Of a stretch of DNA of 64,000 nt, positions 19,940 through 30,644 are shown piece after piece (positions within the stretch are counted from its first letter, which is position 1; the number at the start of each line of letters is the position of its first letter). A program made the position numbers and the translations under genes. The DNA comes from Lycorma delicatula (Eukaryota; Arthropoda; Insecta; Hemiptera; Fulgoridae). The notes beneath the pieces are model-generated. The model made no database searches, was not told the origin of the DNA, and saw only the letters and a list, made by a program, of their open reading frames with translations. The DNA is taken from positions 15,474,626-15,538,625 of the forward strand of contig NC_134457.1 in NCBI RefSeq assembly GCF_047948215.1, read 5' to 3'.

Positions 19940-20003
19940 TGTTAATTTGTTCTTTTTTGTTTTAGGTTATTATTACAACTATTAGTTGATCGTTTTAAGC
20001 AAG

Positions 20004-21608
20004 ATGTTTTCGACTGCAGATACAAACATTAAAACATCAAATATAAAAGATTTTAGCATTTTACTCGAATCTTTATTGGATCGATACTCTGATGATAAAA
20101 ATTCAAATTCTGAAAAACCTATCAATCAAAATACACATAATGTAAGTATACAAGAAATCGTAAACACTTCAAAGGTTGACCAAATGAATAGCAATATGCA
20201 AAAAGAAATAAACGTTAAAGATTTGAATGTAAACGATGCAAATTTAAAAGTTAATTCTAACGTAGATGAAATTAATTTTAATACAAATGTCAGTTTAAAA
20301 ATAAATACTAACACACAAGAAAATATAACAAATTTAAACAATGAAACACATACACAATATAATGCAGCTAATTTAAATGTCAATATACAAGAAAATGAAT
20401 TAAATATACAAAATGATAAAATACAAGAAAACGATGAAATATCACCTGGACAAATATACACAAATGAAACATTCATTGATAATGTACAAGAAATTATAAA
20501 CAATAACGTAGAAAAAAGTACAAATGAAACCAATTTAAATGTTAATATAGAAGAGCGTATAAATGATAATATTGATGAAGTAAGTACAAATGAAACTAAT
20601 TTAAATGATAATATCGAAGAATATATAAATGAAATAAATGTAAATGGCAATATTAATGAAGTAAGTACAAATGAAACTAATTTAAATGTTAATATAGAAG
20701 AGCGTATAAACGAAATGAATGCATATGGTAATATTAATGAAGAGAGTGCAAATAAAATGAATTTAGAAGAGACTATAAACGAAATAAATGTTACAACCAT
20801 ACGGAATGATTTAAATGCGGATGATGAAATACCTATAGAACAAGATGTAAATATGACTGAAATAAATGTTACAACTATACGGAATGATTTAAATGCGGAT
20901 GATGAAATACCTATAGAACAAGATGTAGATACGACTAGTTCTAGAACTATGGAAGTAGAAGATATAGAAGTGAATGATAAAATGCAAAATGTAAATGCAA
21001 AATCTAATAAGTTAGAATCGTTAGTTAATTCCATATTTGATAATTCCGAAGACGAAAAGACAAAAAACAATGAAAATTATACTTATAATCTTTTAACTAA
21101 CGATCCGTTACTTTCACCATTTTCCGACTCGTATTACCACAAAACATCTACAATGGCTGATGATGAATCGCACCTCGACAGTGATATAGATTTATTTATA
21201 AAATCAAAAAGTTATACGCAAAATGACATTGAATTATGTAAAACGTTAACTATCGAAAATCAAATAAAAAAAACAACCAACTACAAAAATAATTTACTCG
21301 TGATTAATTTATTTGCGATATCGATATGTCATGCTGATTTTGATGACTATTTTAATAATTCGCAATTTTATTGTATCTTATGTAAAACTAGCGTTAAATT
21401 TAGCAAAATTAATATACAGAAACACGTAATGAAACACGTAAATTCGCATACCCATTTATTTGAATATTTAAACATTCCTTATAATAATTACATTAAAGGT
21501 TCTTTTGCTAGGTTGTCGATAAATTTTAAACGAACGATTAAAGAACGAGATATATACATCAAAAATAATAATTCAATTTTAAACGTTTATAACAAATTTT
21601 TGTTATAA
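20004..21608 (+). CDS. Asn/Glu-rich repeat protein with C-terminal Cys/His segment (534 aa)
   Basis: ATG 20004 (MFSTADTNIK). Residues ~40-330 are low-complexity, dominated by N, E, I and V, with repeats around VNIEERIN and STNETNLN, plus an exact-style 26-codon tandem duplication at 20781-20936. The last ~150 residues are ordinary protein with a possible zinc-finger pattern (CILCKTSV, then KHVMKHVNSH). The frame ends at 21608, but an open frame continues immediately in the next register (21609 onward), so this and the following gene may be one gene separated by a frameshift. No family recognised. It lies 64 nt downstream of the LEF-8-like gene on the same strand. Confidence 0.5.
   Translation: MFSTADTNIKTSNIKDFSILLESLLDRYSDDKNSNSEKPINQNTHNVSIQEIVNTSKVDQMNSNMQKEINVKDLNVNDANLKVNSNVDEINFNTNVSLKINTNTQENITNLNNETHTQYNAANLNVNIQENELNIQNDKIQENDEISPGQIYTNETFIDNVQEIINNNVEKSTNETNLNVNIEERINDNIDEVSTNETNLNDNIEEYINEINVNGNINEVSTNETNLNVNIEERINEMNAYGNINEESANKMNLEETINEINVTTIRNDLNADDEIPIEQDVNMTEINVTTIRNDLNADDEIPIEQDVDTTSSRTMEVEDIEVNDKMQNVNAKSNKLESLVNSIFDNSEDEKTKNNENYTYNLLTNDPLLSPFSDSYYHKTSTMADDESHLDSDIDLFIKSKSYTQNDIELCKTLTIENQIKKTTNYKNNLLVINLFAISICHADFDDYFNNSQFYCILCKTSVKFSKINIQKHVMKHVNSHTHLFEYLNIPYNNYIKGSFARLSINFKRTIKERDIYIKNNNSILNVYNKFLL
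20781..20936 (+). repeat. 78-bp tandem duplication inside the Asn-rich gene
   Basis: Two adjacent 78-bp units starting GAAATAAATGTTACAAC at 20781 and 20859 differ at only a few bases. The length is a multiple of three, so the frame is kept and the protein gains a second 26-residue unit. Confidence 0.9.
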
Positions 21609-22427
21609 AACTATCAATAAAAAAGTATGTAAAACTCACATTGCAAATTTAAATAAAATATTAAATAATAAAGTTTCATATACCAATTTGTATGTCATTT
21701 TATCGAAGGAAGAATCTAACGAAGAGTTGACAGATTCAGAAAATGCGTACATTAAAAAATACAAAATCGAATACCAAGATATGAAAAAATATAAAAACAC
21801 TACAAATATAATAGAGAAACGGACACTAAAAAAAAAAATATTTAAAATTTATAAATACGAATTACAATATTTTAATATATTTGTACTGATGAAAAAATAC
21901 AACTTGAATAATTTCATCGAATCTATCGCAACTTATACTTATGATGACATTTATCATAAATATTTGGATGTAAATTCTAAAAATCTAATTAATATCATAA
22001 ATACATTTAAAATATATGCCAATTACTTTTCTACAACCATAACCTTAAATGAGCGATCATTTAAATCGTTGATGAAATTTTATAATTTAGACGTTATACA
22101 CTCTCATCATATACAATTTATTATAGTCAATCTCATGAAATATCTATTTACACCTCCCCGACGGGGAGTCTTATTCTTTAAGACTTTGGGGGTTGGCGTC
22201 CCCACGGGCCTAGCCTCTGCAGCTATTCTTCCCACTATACAGTGAGCTGCAGAACACTTTACATTATACACATATACTACACCAAGAACACTACATAAAT
22301 TACAACATACACACTTACACAATTACACAACAACATCCTACACTGATATTTCTTACATTAACACTCGGTGGTGTTGCGACATCTTATGAAACGCAACCGT
22401 AACCCAAGGTGAGAACAAATCGTGCCG

Positions 22428-23920
22428 ATGGGTGAATGGCTCTACGTAGTGAGTCCCGAACGATGTCCTCTGGGCACCAGGGCGAACCCAGTTGTATTTA
22501 GCTCTAGCTCCAGTACGCGTGCGCTCTGCTGGAGTGGTCCATTTTTCGCCGGTACTCGTGGGACCAAAATTTCAGTTCCAACAATTAACACAATGATGGT
22601 TGGTGGTCCATCTGAAAAAACCACCAATTCAAGTCTTGCGAAGAGACCTCGATCAGCTTCGTCTGACGAGGATAAAAGTCCTACAAAAGAGAAAGAATCA
22701 AAATATAAAAATATTAGATTCGTTGTTCTCAAAAATAGTCAGGAAGGTGGCTCCCTTCAAAAGGTCTCACCGTTTTTAATAAACAAAACCATAACAGGTG
22801 CAAGTGGCTCCCCGAAGAATATCAGGAAATTACGCGACGGATCGATTCTGGTTGAAACATTCAACGATGAGCAGAGTCGATCTATCTTACGTCTCCGTAA
22901 TATGGGTGGTATAAATATAAGTACAGAATGCCACAAAACGTTAAATACGAGCCGGGGTGTAATTTTTTGTAGAGACCTTCTAGATATAGATATCTCGGAA
23001 ATAGTTGATGAGCTTTGCCACCAAGATGTTGTTGAGGTGAAGCGTATAATGAGACGGCAGAACGGAACAGAAGAACCGACACCGTCTCTTATATTAACAT
23101 TCAATCTGTTCCACCAGAGAAGATTAAAGTGGGTTACCTCTCGGTTCGGGTACGACAATTCATACCCAACCCACGGCGATGTTTCAGATGCCAAGGTTTT
23201 GGTCATACTACAACATCTTGCACGAAAACTGAGATCTGTGCTCGATGTGGTAAAGAAGGTCACAACGACACTAACTGCAAAGAAAGTGAAAAATGTGCAA
23301 ACTGCAGTGGTCCACATACAGCCCGCTCCCGAGATTGCCCAACTTTTAAAGAAGAAAAGGCAATTCTCAAAATCTGTACGGAGCAAAAAATATCTTTTCC
23401 GGCTGCACGTAGAGAATATAAAAAGATAAACAACTCAAGGAACCTAGTTAAACCAGACGTATCTTTTGCCACCGCTACAACTAAACAAATTCCTACAAAT
23501 GCTAATAATCAGCAGTGCGGATCCTGCAATGAGCTTAAAAAACTTGTTCAGATGCTATCTGATCAAGTAGCTTCACTTACAGCCACTATCTCAGAGCTGA
23601 CAAAAATGAATAAAAAGTCCTCCGTCGCAGCTAGTGAATCAAACAGTATGATACATACGAAAGTTCCTATTCCCAAAATCGTACCGCCACGAATAGCGAC
23701 TATCACAGCTGGCAGTAAGCCACCTAATAAGCTCCCCATAAAGGGAACCCACATAACTATCTCTTCCGGGATGTCAACTACAGCATCCCATTCAAATAAA
23801 TCTCCTCCACCATCACCTCATATACTGGAGGATATGGTTGAAGAACCACCCGACCCTAGGGCATCGGAGTTCTTTAAAATAAAAAATACAAAAAAGAAAA
23901 ACCGAATCACGTACAACTAA
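22428..23920 (+). pseudogene. Retrotransposon ORF1, copy 2, frameshifted by a 4-nt deletion
   Basis: ATG 22428. Near 23107 the sequence lacks four bases present in the other copies just before the VPPEK codons, so the frame changes. The zinc knuckles and the complete C-terminal region (23129-23920) are open in the second frame. The C-terminal region contains a likely coiled coil (ELKKLVQMLSDQVASLT) and a Pro/Ser-rich tail. Apart from this lesion it is the only full-length ORF1 in the window, because copies 3-5 carry a different frameshift further downstream. Confidence 0.88.
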
Positions 23921-23968
23921 TTATTATATAGTTTCCGAAATTTATTTTTTTATTTGTTTTTTACACTT

Positions 23969-26900
23969 ATGAACATTATTCAGTGGAATGTTAGAGGTAT
24001 TCGGTCCCGCATTGAAGATATTAGAGTACTGGCGCACACACATGATCCACTAATCATGTGTTTCCAGGAAACTCACCTTCTACAACATGACCGAATTACT
24101 CTTAGAGGATACTTCTGCGAGAGATACGACTGCCTAGTAGACAGTAGGGAGAGTGGTGGAGTAGCGATTTTCATGAAGAATGGGGTGTCAGCTACAAGAA
24201 TTCAACTAACCACTGTCATTCCTGCTATTGCAGTAAAGGTCACTATTCCCTTCAAATTGCATATCTGCAATCTGTATCTCTCACCGAACACTGTGTTTAG
24301 TGCTTTAGATGTCTCAAATCTCCTTACACAAATACCATCTCCATCGTTAATAGTAGGAGACTTCAATGCCCATCATATTTCCTGGGGCTCAACCTTCTGC
24401 TCCACTCGAGGAAATATGATAAACAGATTGAGACAAGATTTTGACCTTTGCCTACTGAATAATGGATCACACACATTTATGTCCTTATCAACTGGTGCTG
24501 CATCTAACCTTGATCTTTCCATATGCTCACCGAATGTACTCCCTCATCTTAATTGGTCGATTTGTGATGACTATCACGGCAGTGATCATAGACCAATTAT
24601 TATTAGTTTCGGTGTAGACTGCGAGATTAAAAGAATGCCACGGAGATGGATTGTTGAAAAGGCAGATTGGAACGGATACTGTAAAGCATTCCAATCTCAG
24701 TATGACGATGGAGCGAACATCCTCGACCAATATTCTTCTTTTACGTCCATGATACTTAAGAATGCCAACAGGTATATCCCACAAACATCGGGTAATCCTA
24801 GACGTCCTTTCGTTCCATGGTGGAACGATGAATGCAAAATTGCTATTAGGAATCGACGGCAGGCACTACGTAAATTTAATCGTAGGCCCACAACAGAACA
24901 TCTAAATTTATACCGCAGGGCTAGAGCGGTGTGCCGTCGAGTATTCTTGGACGCTAAGAGGAATTCATGGACGAAATACGTGAGCACTATCTCGCGCACT
25001 ACTTCCACGTCTACTGTATGGAAGAAAATTCGTGCAATCTTCGGATCACCGAAACAATCTATTCTTGGTCTTATTGATGAAGGAGAACTCCTTTCATCAT
25101 CGTCGGAAGTGGCAAATAGTCTAGCAAAATCTTTCCGCTCGGTGTCTCTCACCTCATCATATAATTACGATTTTCAACGGTACAAGATACAAATGGAGGT
25201 GTTGTCGTTAAACATTGGTGATTCGGTTGGTGAATTAAACACTCCATTCGTATTTAAAGAATTGTTACATGCACTTAAAAATTCACGGGACACTTCCCCT
25301 GGACCGGACAACATTCGCCTTTCCATGCTTTCACACCTTCCTAATTTGGCACTACAACAACTTTTGAATATTTTCAACGGTTTATTCTCCGAACAAGTCT
25401 TCCCACCCGGCTGGTCAGAAGCATTTATTATACCAGTACCAAAACCTGGTAAAGACCAGACGAACCCTTCAAGCTATCGCCCTATTTCATTAACAAGCGT
25501 TTTGTGTAAAATAATGGAGAGAATGGTAAACCGCAGACTTACATGGTACTTGGAGAAACATGGCTTTCTATCTCCAGAACAGTGTGGTTTTCGACAAGGA
25601 CGATCTTCTATTGACCATTTAGTGTCACTAGAAACAGCCATACAAAACGCTTTCCTCAATCGGCAACACCTCGTCGCTATCTTCTTTGATATAAAAAAGG
25701 CGTATGACACAGCCTGGCGACGTGGTATTCTTAACACTCTCCAAAAATGGGGAATCAAGGGCAATATGCTTGCTTTTATCCGGGGATTCTTAAATCACCG
25801 AACGGCTCGTGTTCGTGTAGATGATTCGCTCTCAGATAGTGTCATCTTGGAGAATGGAGTGCCCCAAGGTAGTGTATTAAGTGCCACCTTATTTTCTGTA
25901 GCCATAAATGATATTACCAAATGTGTTCAGGCTCCTGTCTCATGCTCTCTATTTGCTGACGACTTTGCTATCTACATTGCAAGCCGTTCGGCACCTACAG
26001 CAGAGAGACTACTGCAGAACACTATATATCACCTTGAAGCTTGGTCCAGGATTACTGGTTTCACATTTTCATCCGAAAAAACAAAATGTGTAGTTTTTTC
26101 TCGGCTACGAAACCCTTCTATTCCGCAAATTTTTCTGAACGGTGAGACTATTACTATCTCTAATTACGTTAAGTTTTTAGGTTTAAATTTTGATAGTCGT
26201 CTTACTTGGGTCAAACATTTAAAAGAATTGAAAACAAAATGTTCCAAAATTTTAGATATGATGCGAGTCCTTACTAACACCAACTGGGGAGCCGATAGAT
26301 CATGTATGATACGTTTTTACTATTCCTTTGTTCGCTCCCGTTTAGATTACGGTTGTGTGGCCTACTCATCAGCTCGTCAAACCGTGCTTAAAATGCTGGA
26401 TAGTGTACATCATGCTTTCCTTCGGCTTGCCACAGGCGCGTTTAGATCAAGTCCTGTCGCAAGCTTACTTGTAGACTGTGGTGAACCATCACTTTGGGAT
26501 AGACGAGACCAGCTTTTATTATCGTATTTTGCTCGTCTCAGAGGACAGCCAAATCACCCGGCTCTTGAGTCAGTCTTTAAAAATCCTAATCTAGGAAAGT
26601 ATGAGGATCATCCACGTCGTACTGCACCTGTAGGTGTCCGTACCTGGCGTCTGCTGCAGCATATAAATGTTGACATACCGTCATTCTTTCCTATGTACCC
26701 TTGCTCATATCCTCCATGGAGAATAAGCCTTATAAATTTTAATTTTGACCTGACTACATGTAATAAACAATCAACACCATCTATCGTCTTTCAGCAGATG
26801 TTTCAGTGTGTTCTCTCCAAGACGAAACCAGACGCGGTTGTATACACTGATGGATCGAAACAAAACGATACGGTTGGGTGTGCTTTTGTTGTCAATGAGA

Positions 26901-27637
26901 GAACTTATATGTTTGGTCTCCCCAGTATTACGAGTGTGTTTACCGCTGAACTATATGCTATAAATAAGGCTTTAAACATCATTAACCCTAAATATAGAAA
27001 AATTCTTATTTGCAGTGACTCGTGTAGTGCTCTCCAAGCCTTAAAGAACTTTTATTCCAAACATCCTATCGTCATTGAAATTTACAACGCAATCGCTGAG
27101 TTGAATAATCGCAACACAGAATTAAGTTTTTGCTGGGTCCCTAGCCACGTAGGGATTCCAGGTAATGAACATGCAGATTCCGCTGCCAAAGAAGCATGTA
27201 ACCATCCTCCTTTCACCACCCGAGTTGCTACTTCTGATTTCATTAACTATGTAAAACAATTATTAAGAACAAGGTGGCAAGGTGATTGGACAGCTACTGT
27301 CGATAATAAACTCCGTCAGATTAAAGATTCTGTGTTACCATGGAACTCCTCATACAGAAAACCCCGGCGTGAGGAAGTAATTCTCTGTCGATTGCGGATA
27401 GGACACACGAGAGTCACACACGAGTACCTGTTTACAAGAGGACAACCACCTCTATGCGCAAGATGCAACTGCCGCATGACTGTGCGCCACATACTCGTGG
27501 ACTGCATATGTTATGCGGCATTGCGTCGTAAATTTAAATTACCTGGTAACATCCGTGGTATCTTGCGTGACGATAAGGAGGTTTTAAACCGGATGTTTAT
27601 ATTTTTACATAGTATAGGGTTAATGCAAAAAATTTAA
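23969..27637 (+). CDS. Retrotransposon ORF2 polyprotein: endonuclease, reverse transcriptase, RNase H (copy 2)
   Basis: A 1222-codon frame with ATG 23969 (MNIIQWNVRG). Residues ~1-220 form an apurinic-type endonuclease with QETHL, GDFNAHH (~residue 129) and GSDHRPI. Residues ~470-760 form the reverse transcriptase with GFRQGRS and the catalytic FADDFAIY (~660). Residues ~955-1080 form RNase H with YTDGSKQ, a Glu in AELYAINKAL, SDSCSALQ and HADSAAK. A C-terminal segment carries C-x2-C and H-x4-C (CARCNC, HILVDC). All catalytic residues are present. The protein nicks the target and primes reverse transcription there. An RNase H domain together with this endonuclease is typical of I-group elements. 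Confidence 0.95.
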   Translation: MNIIQWNVRGIRSRIEDIRVLAHTHDPLIMCFQETHLLQHDRITLRGYFCERYDCLVDSRESGGVAIFMKNGVSATRIQLTTVIPAIAVKVTIPFKLHICNLYLSPNTVFSALDVSNLLTQIPSPSLIVGDFNAHHISWGSTFCSTRGNMINRLRQDFDLCLLNNGSHTFMSLSTGAASNLDLSICSPNVLPHLNWSICDDYHGSDHRPIIISFGVDCEIKRMPRRWIVEKADWNGYCKAFQSQYDDGANILDQYSSFTSMILKNANRYIPQTSGNPRRPFVPWWNDECKIAIRNRRQALRKFNRRPTTEHLNLYRRARAVCRRVFLDAKRNSWTKYVSTISRTTSTSTVWKKIRAIFGSPKQSILGLIDEGELLSSSSEVANSLAKSFRSVSLTSSYNYDFQRYKIQMEVLSLNIGDSVGELNTPFVFKELLHALKNSRDTSPGPDNIRLSMLSHLPNLALQQLLNIFNGLFSEQVFPPGWSEAFIIPVPKPGKDQTNPSSYRPISLTSVLCKIMERMVNRRLTWYLEKHGFLSPEQCGFRQGRSSIDHLVSLETAIQNAFLNRQHLVAIFFDIKKAYDTAWRRGILNTLQKWGIKGNMLAFIRGFLNHRTARVRVDDSLSDSVILENGVPQGSVLSATLFSVAINDITKCVQAPVSCSLFADDFAIYIASRSAPTAERLLQNTIYHLEAWSRITGFTFSSEKTKCVVFSRLRNPSIPQIFLNGETITISNYVKFLGLNFDSRLTWVKHLKELKTKCSKILDMMRVLTNTNWGADRSCMIRFYYSFVRSRLDYGCVAYSSARQTVLKMLDSVHHAFLRLATGAFRSSPVASLLVDCGEPSLWDRRDQLLLSYFARLRGQPNHPALESVFKNPNLGKYEDHPRRTAPVGVRTWRLLQHINVDIPSFFPMYPCSYPPWRISLINFNFDLTTCNKQSTPSIVFQQMFQCVLSKTKPDAVVYTDGSKQNDTVGCAFVVNERTYMFGLPSITSVFTAELYAINKALNIINPKYRKILICSDSCSALQALKNFYSKHPIVIEIYNAIAELNNRNTELSFCWVPSHVGIPGNEHADSAAKEACNHPPFTTRVATSDFINYVKQLLRTRWQGDWTATVDNKLRQIKDSVLPWNSSYRKPRREEVILCRLRIGHTRVTHEYLFTRGQPPLCARCNCRMTVRHILVDCICYAALRRKFKLPGNIRGILRDDKEVLNRMFIFLHSIGLMQKI

Positions 27638-28053
27638 TAAGTATGTGTTCTTTCATAATTGTATGTATTGTCCTATGTATTGTTTTTGTTATCCGAGTAG
27701 GGAGCCTTTTACACTCCCTATCGGATTTTTTTGTTTTTTTTTGTATGTTTTTTAAATTCGTCTGTGATACTAGTTATAAGATTTTTGTGATATTAGTTTT
27801 AAGTTTTATCTCCTTTTTTAGTTTTAAGTTTTATTTATTTTTAATGTGATAGTTTTTAACAGAGTTTTAAGTTACATATTAGTGTTTTTGTTATCCGAGA
27901 ATGGGCCTTTTACACCCATTCCGGATTTTGTTTCTGTGATAGTAGTTTTAAGTTTTAATTTTATCTAAAAACCTAAAATTATTTTTATTTATTTATTTTT
28001 TTATCTATTTATTTATTTTCCGGGCGATGATAACGTTCAACCGTTTTTCGCCC

Positions 28054-28082
<29 letters not shown>

Positions 28083-28085
<3 letters not shown>

Positions 28086-28822
28086 ATTTACACCTATAAT
28101 TAGAACCACTACAGAAACGGGAAACAAAATACCAGATTCAGCATTAATTACACATATGTTTACTTATATTAAAAACGGAGATCAATGTAACGCTACCAGA
28201 TTGACAAGAAAAGACGATTTATGTAAAATTGCTAGCGATATAATTAATTATATTAGCATCGAAGTTCTTAATCGCAACTATAAAATACAAAATATCGAAA
28301 TCTTTGTCGATGGCTTATATAAATTTGATAGGCATATATATAATGCCGTATTAACTTCCATTTACAGTAGTTTATTAAATTATGTAATATACATTTTACA
28401 TTTAATATTTGTAGATATGCAAATTTCATTTACTCCTAACGAAATTGAATACAAGTCAAATATTTTTACCATTCAAAATTTAAACTTTGACAAAAGTTCA
28501 TCGTTTGGTATTCGATTTTTATGAATACGACAAATTCATAGCACTGTCTGTCGGTCCGTTGAGGTTCTTGGACTCTTTACAATTTCTTTCGTCGTCGCTC
28601 GAAAAACTAGTGGAAAATCTAGTAAAAGATTGTCAGGACAAAGACACCGTATTTAAACGTCTCACAAACTGTTACCCGCTACCCGAGAAAAGAGATTGTT
28701 TAATCCGTAAAGGCGTTTACCCGTACGAGTACATGACCCATATAAACAAGTTTTTCGAAACCCAACTTCCACCGCAGACGGCATTCTACAGTACCCTAAG
28801 AAGAGAGAACATAACGGACGAT
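28083..28822 (+). repeat. 740-bp amplified segment, unit 1
   Basis: Spans the end of the interrupted A/T-rich gene, the virus/Polinton junction (about 28500) and the first preserved ~320 bp of Polinton B PolB, up to the second retrotransposon target site (TAACGGACGAT, 28812-28822). The same segment recurs at 34759-35498 and 41432-42171 with the same translations. It is the unique DNA that lay between two retrotransposon insertions before recombination amplified it. Confidence 0.95.
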
Positions 28823-29094
28823 CCCCGACGGGGAGTCTTATTCTTTAAGACTTTGGGGGTTGGCGTCCCCACGGGCCTAGCCTCCGCAGCTTTTCTTCCC
28901 ACTATACAATGAGCTGCGGAACACTTTACATTTTACACATATACTACACCAAGAACACTACATAAATTACAACATACACACTTACACAATTACACAACAA
29001 CATCCTACACCGATATTTCTTACATTAACACTGGGTGGTGTTGCGACATCTTACGAAACGCAACCGTAACCCAAGGTGGGAACAAATCGTGCCG

Positions 29095-30596
29095 ATGGGT
29101 GAATGGCTCTACGTAGTGAGTCTTGAACGATGTCCTCTGGGCACCAGGGCGAACCCAGTTGTATTTAGCTCTAGCTCCAGTACGCGTGCGCTCTGCTGGA
29201 GTGGTCCATTTTTCGCCGGTACTCGTGGGACCAAAATTTCAGTTCCAATAACAAACACTATGATGGTTGGTGGTCCATCTGAAAAAAACACCAATTTAAG
29301 TCTTGCGAAGAGACCTCGATCAGCTTCGTCTGACGAGGATAAAAGTCCTACTGAAGAGAATTTCTTAAAATCAAAATATAAAAATATTAGATTCATTGTT
29401 CTCAGAAATAGTCAGGAAAGTGGCTCCCTTCAAAAGGTTTCACCTTTCTTAATTAACAAAACCATAACAGGTGCAAGTGGCTCCCCTAAGAATATCAGGA
29501 AATTACGTGACGGATCGATTCTGGTTGAAACATTCAACGATGAACAGAGTCGATCTATCTTACGTCTCCGTAATATGGGTGGCATAAATATAAGCGCAGA
29601 ATGCCACAAAACGCTAAATACGAGCCGGGGTGTAATTTTTTGTAGAGACCTTCTGGATATAGATATCTCTGAAATAGTTGACGAGCTTTGCCACCAAGAT
29701 GTTGTTGAGGTGAAACGTATAATGAAACGGCAGAACGGAACAGAAGAACCGACACCGTCTCTTATATTAACATTCAGTCTCCCTGTTCCACCAGAAAAGA
29801 TCAAAGTGGGTTACCTCTCGGTTCGGGTACGACCATTCATACCCAACCCACGGCGATGTTTCAGATGCCAAGGTTTTGGTCATACTACAACATCTTGCAC
29901 GAAAACTGAGATCTGTGCTCGATGTGGTAAAGAAGGTCACAACGACACTAACTGCGAAGAAAGTGAAAAATGTGCAAACTGCAGTGGTCCACATACAGCC
30001 CGCTCCCGAGATTGCCCAACTTTTAAAGAAGAAAAGGCAATTCTCAAAATCTGTACGGAGCAAAAACTATCTTTTCCGGCTGCACGTAGAGAATATAAAA
30101 AGATAAACAACTCACGGAACCTGGTTAAACCAGACGTATTTTTGCCACCGCTACAACTAAACAAATTCCTACAAATGCTATTAATCAGCAGTGCGGATCC
30201 TGCAATGAGCTTAAAAAACTTGTTCAGATGCTATCTGATCAAGTAGCTTCACTTACAGCCACTATCTCAGAGCTGACAAAAATGAATAAAAAGTCCTCCA
30301 TCGCAGCTAGTGAATCAAACAGTATGATACATACGAAAGTTCCTATTCCCAAAGTCGTACCGCCACGAATAGCGACTATCACAGCTGGCAGTAAGCCACC
30401 TAATAAGCTCCCCATAAAGGGAACCCACATAACTATCTCTTCCGTGATGTCAACTACAGCATCCCATTCAAATAAATCTCCTCCACCATCACCTCATATA
30501 CTGGAGGATATGGTTGAAGAACCACCCGACCCTAGGGCATCGGAGTTCTTTAAAATAAAAAATACAAAAAATAAAAACCGAATCACGGACAACTAA
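29095..30596 (+). pseudogene. Retrotransposon ORF1, copy 3, 1-nt frameshift
   Basis: ATG 29095. N-terminal region, RNA-binding core and three zinc knuckles (about residues 254-306) are intact. A missing base near 30140, relative to copy 2, shifts the frame to a stop at 30246; the original C-terminal coiled-coil and Pro/Ser-rich tail continue in another frame at 30228-30596. Copies 4 and 5 share the lesion, so it was present in the ancestral insertion B. Confidence 0.88.
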
Positions 30597-30644
30597 TTTT
30601 TATATAGTTTCCGAAATTTATTTTTTTATTTGTTTTTTACACTT

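Larger units (their letters stand above)
22156..28082 (+). mobile_element. Non-LTR retrotransposon copy 2 (insertion 'A')
   Basis: Starts CCCCGACGGGG and ends in a poly(A) run. It is flanked on both sides by TCTATTTACACCT (22143-22155 and 28083-28095), a 13-bp target duplication. It carries the same 5' variant as copy 1 (hairpin arm CTGCAGCT; no EENFLKSK insertion in ORF1). ORF2 is intact; ORF1 has a 4-nt deletion. Its 3' UTR type is shared with copies 3 and 4. Confidence 0.96.
21609..28520 (+). pseudogene. Unknown A/T-rich virus gene, split by retrotransposon copy 2
   Basis: Open from 21609 in the register after the preceding gene's stop, through 22155. The frame resumes in phase at 28096 after copy 2 and one target duplication, and runs to about 28500, where A/T-rich sequence gives way to Polinton B PolB coding sequence. 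It encodes a Lys/Asn/Ile/Tyr-rich protein with no recognised motif (about 320 codons visible plus the possible link upstream). The 3' part (28096-28500) is present twice more because it lies in the 740-bp segment amplified with the retrotransposon. Its true C terminus is probably lost at the junction. Confidence 0.55.

Noticed and set aside
20126..21070. 314-codon minus-strand frame opposite the Asn-rich gene
   Set aside because: It is a shadow of low-complexity A/T-rich coding repeats; the Ser/Phe/Ile-rich product has no features of its own.
22757..23386. Long minus-strand open frame (209 codons) inside retrotransposon ORF1
   Set aside because: It is antisense to zinc-knuckle coding sequence, has no recognisable domain, and is broken in the other copies.
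28487..28912. Open frame running from the PolB fragment into the retrotransposon 5' UTR (three times in the array)
   Set aside because: The last ~30 codons are simply the retrotransposon 5' end read in frame; they are not an original PolB end.
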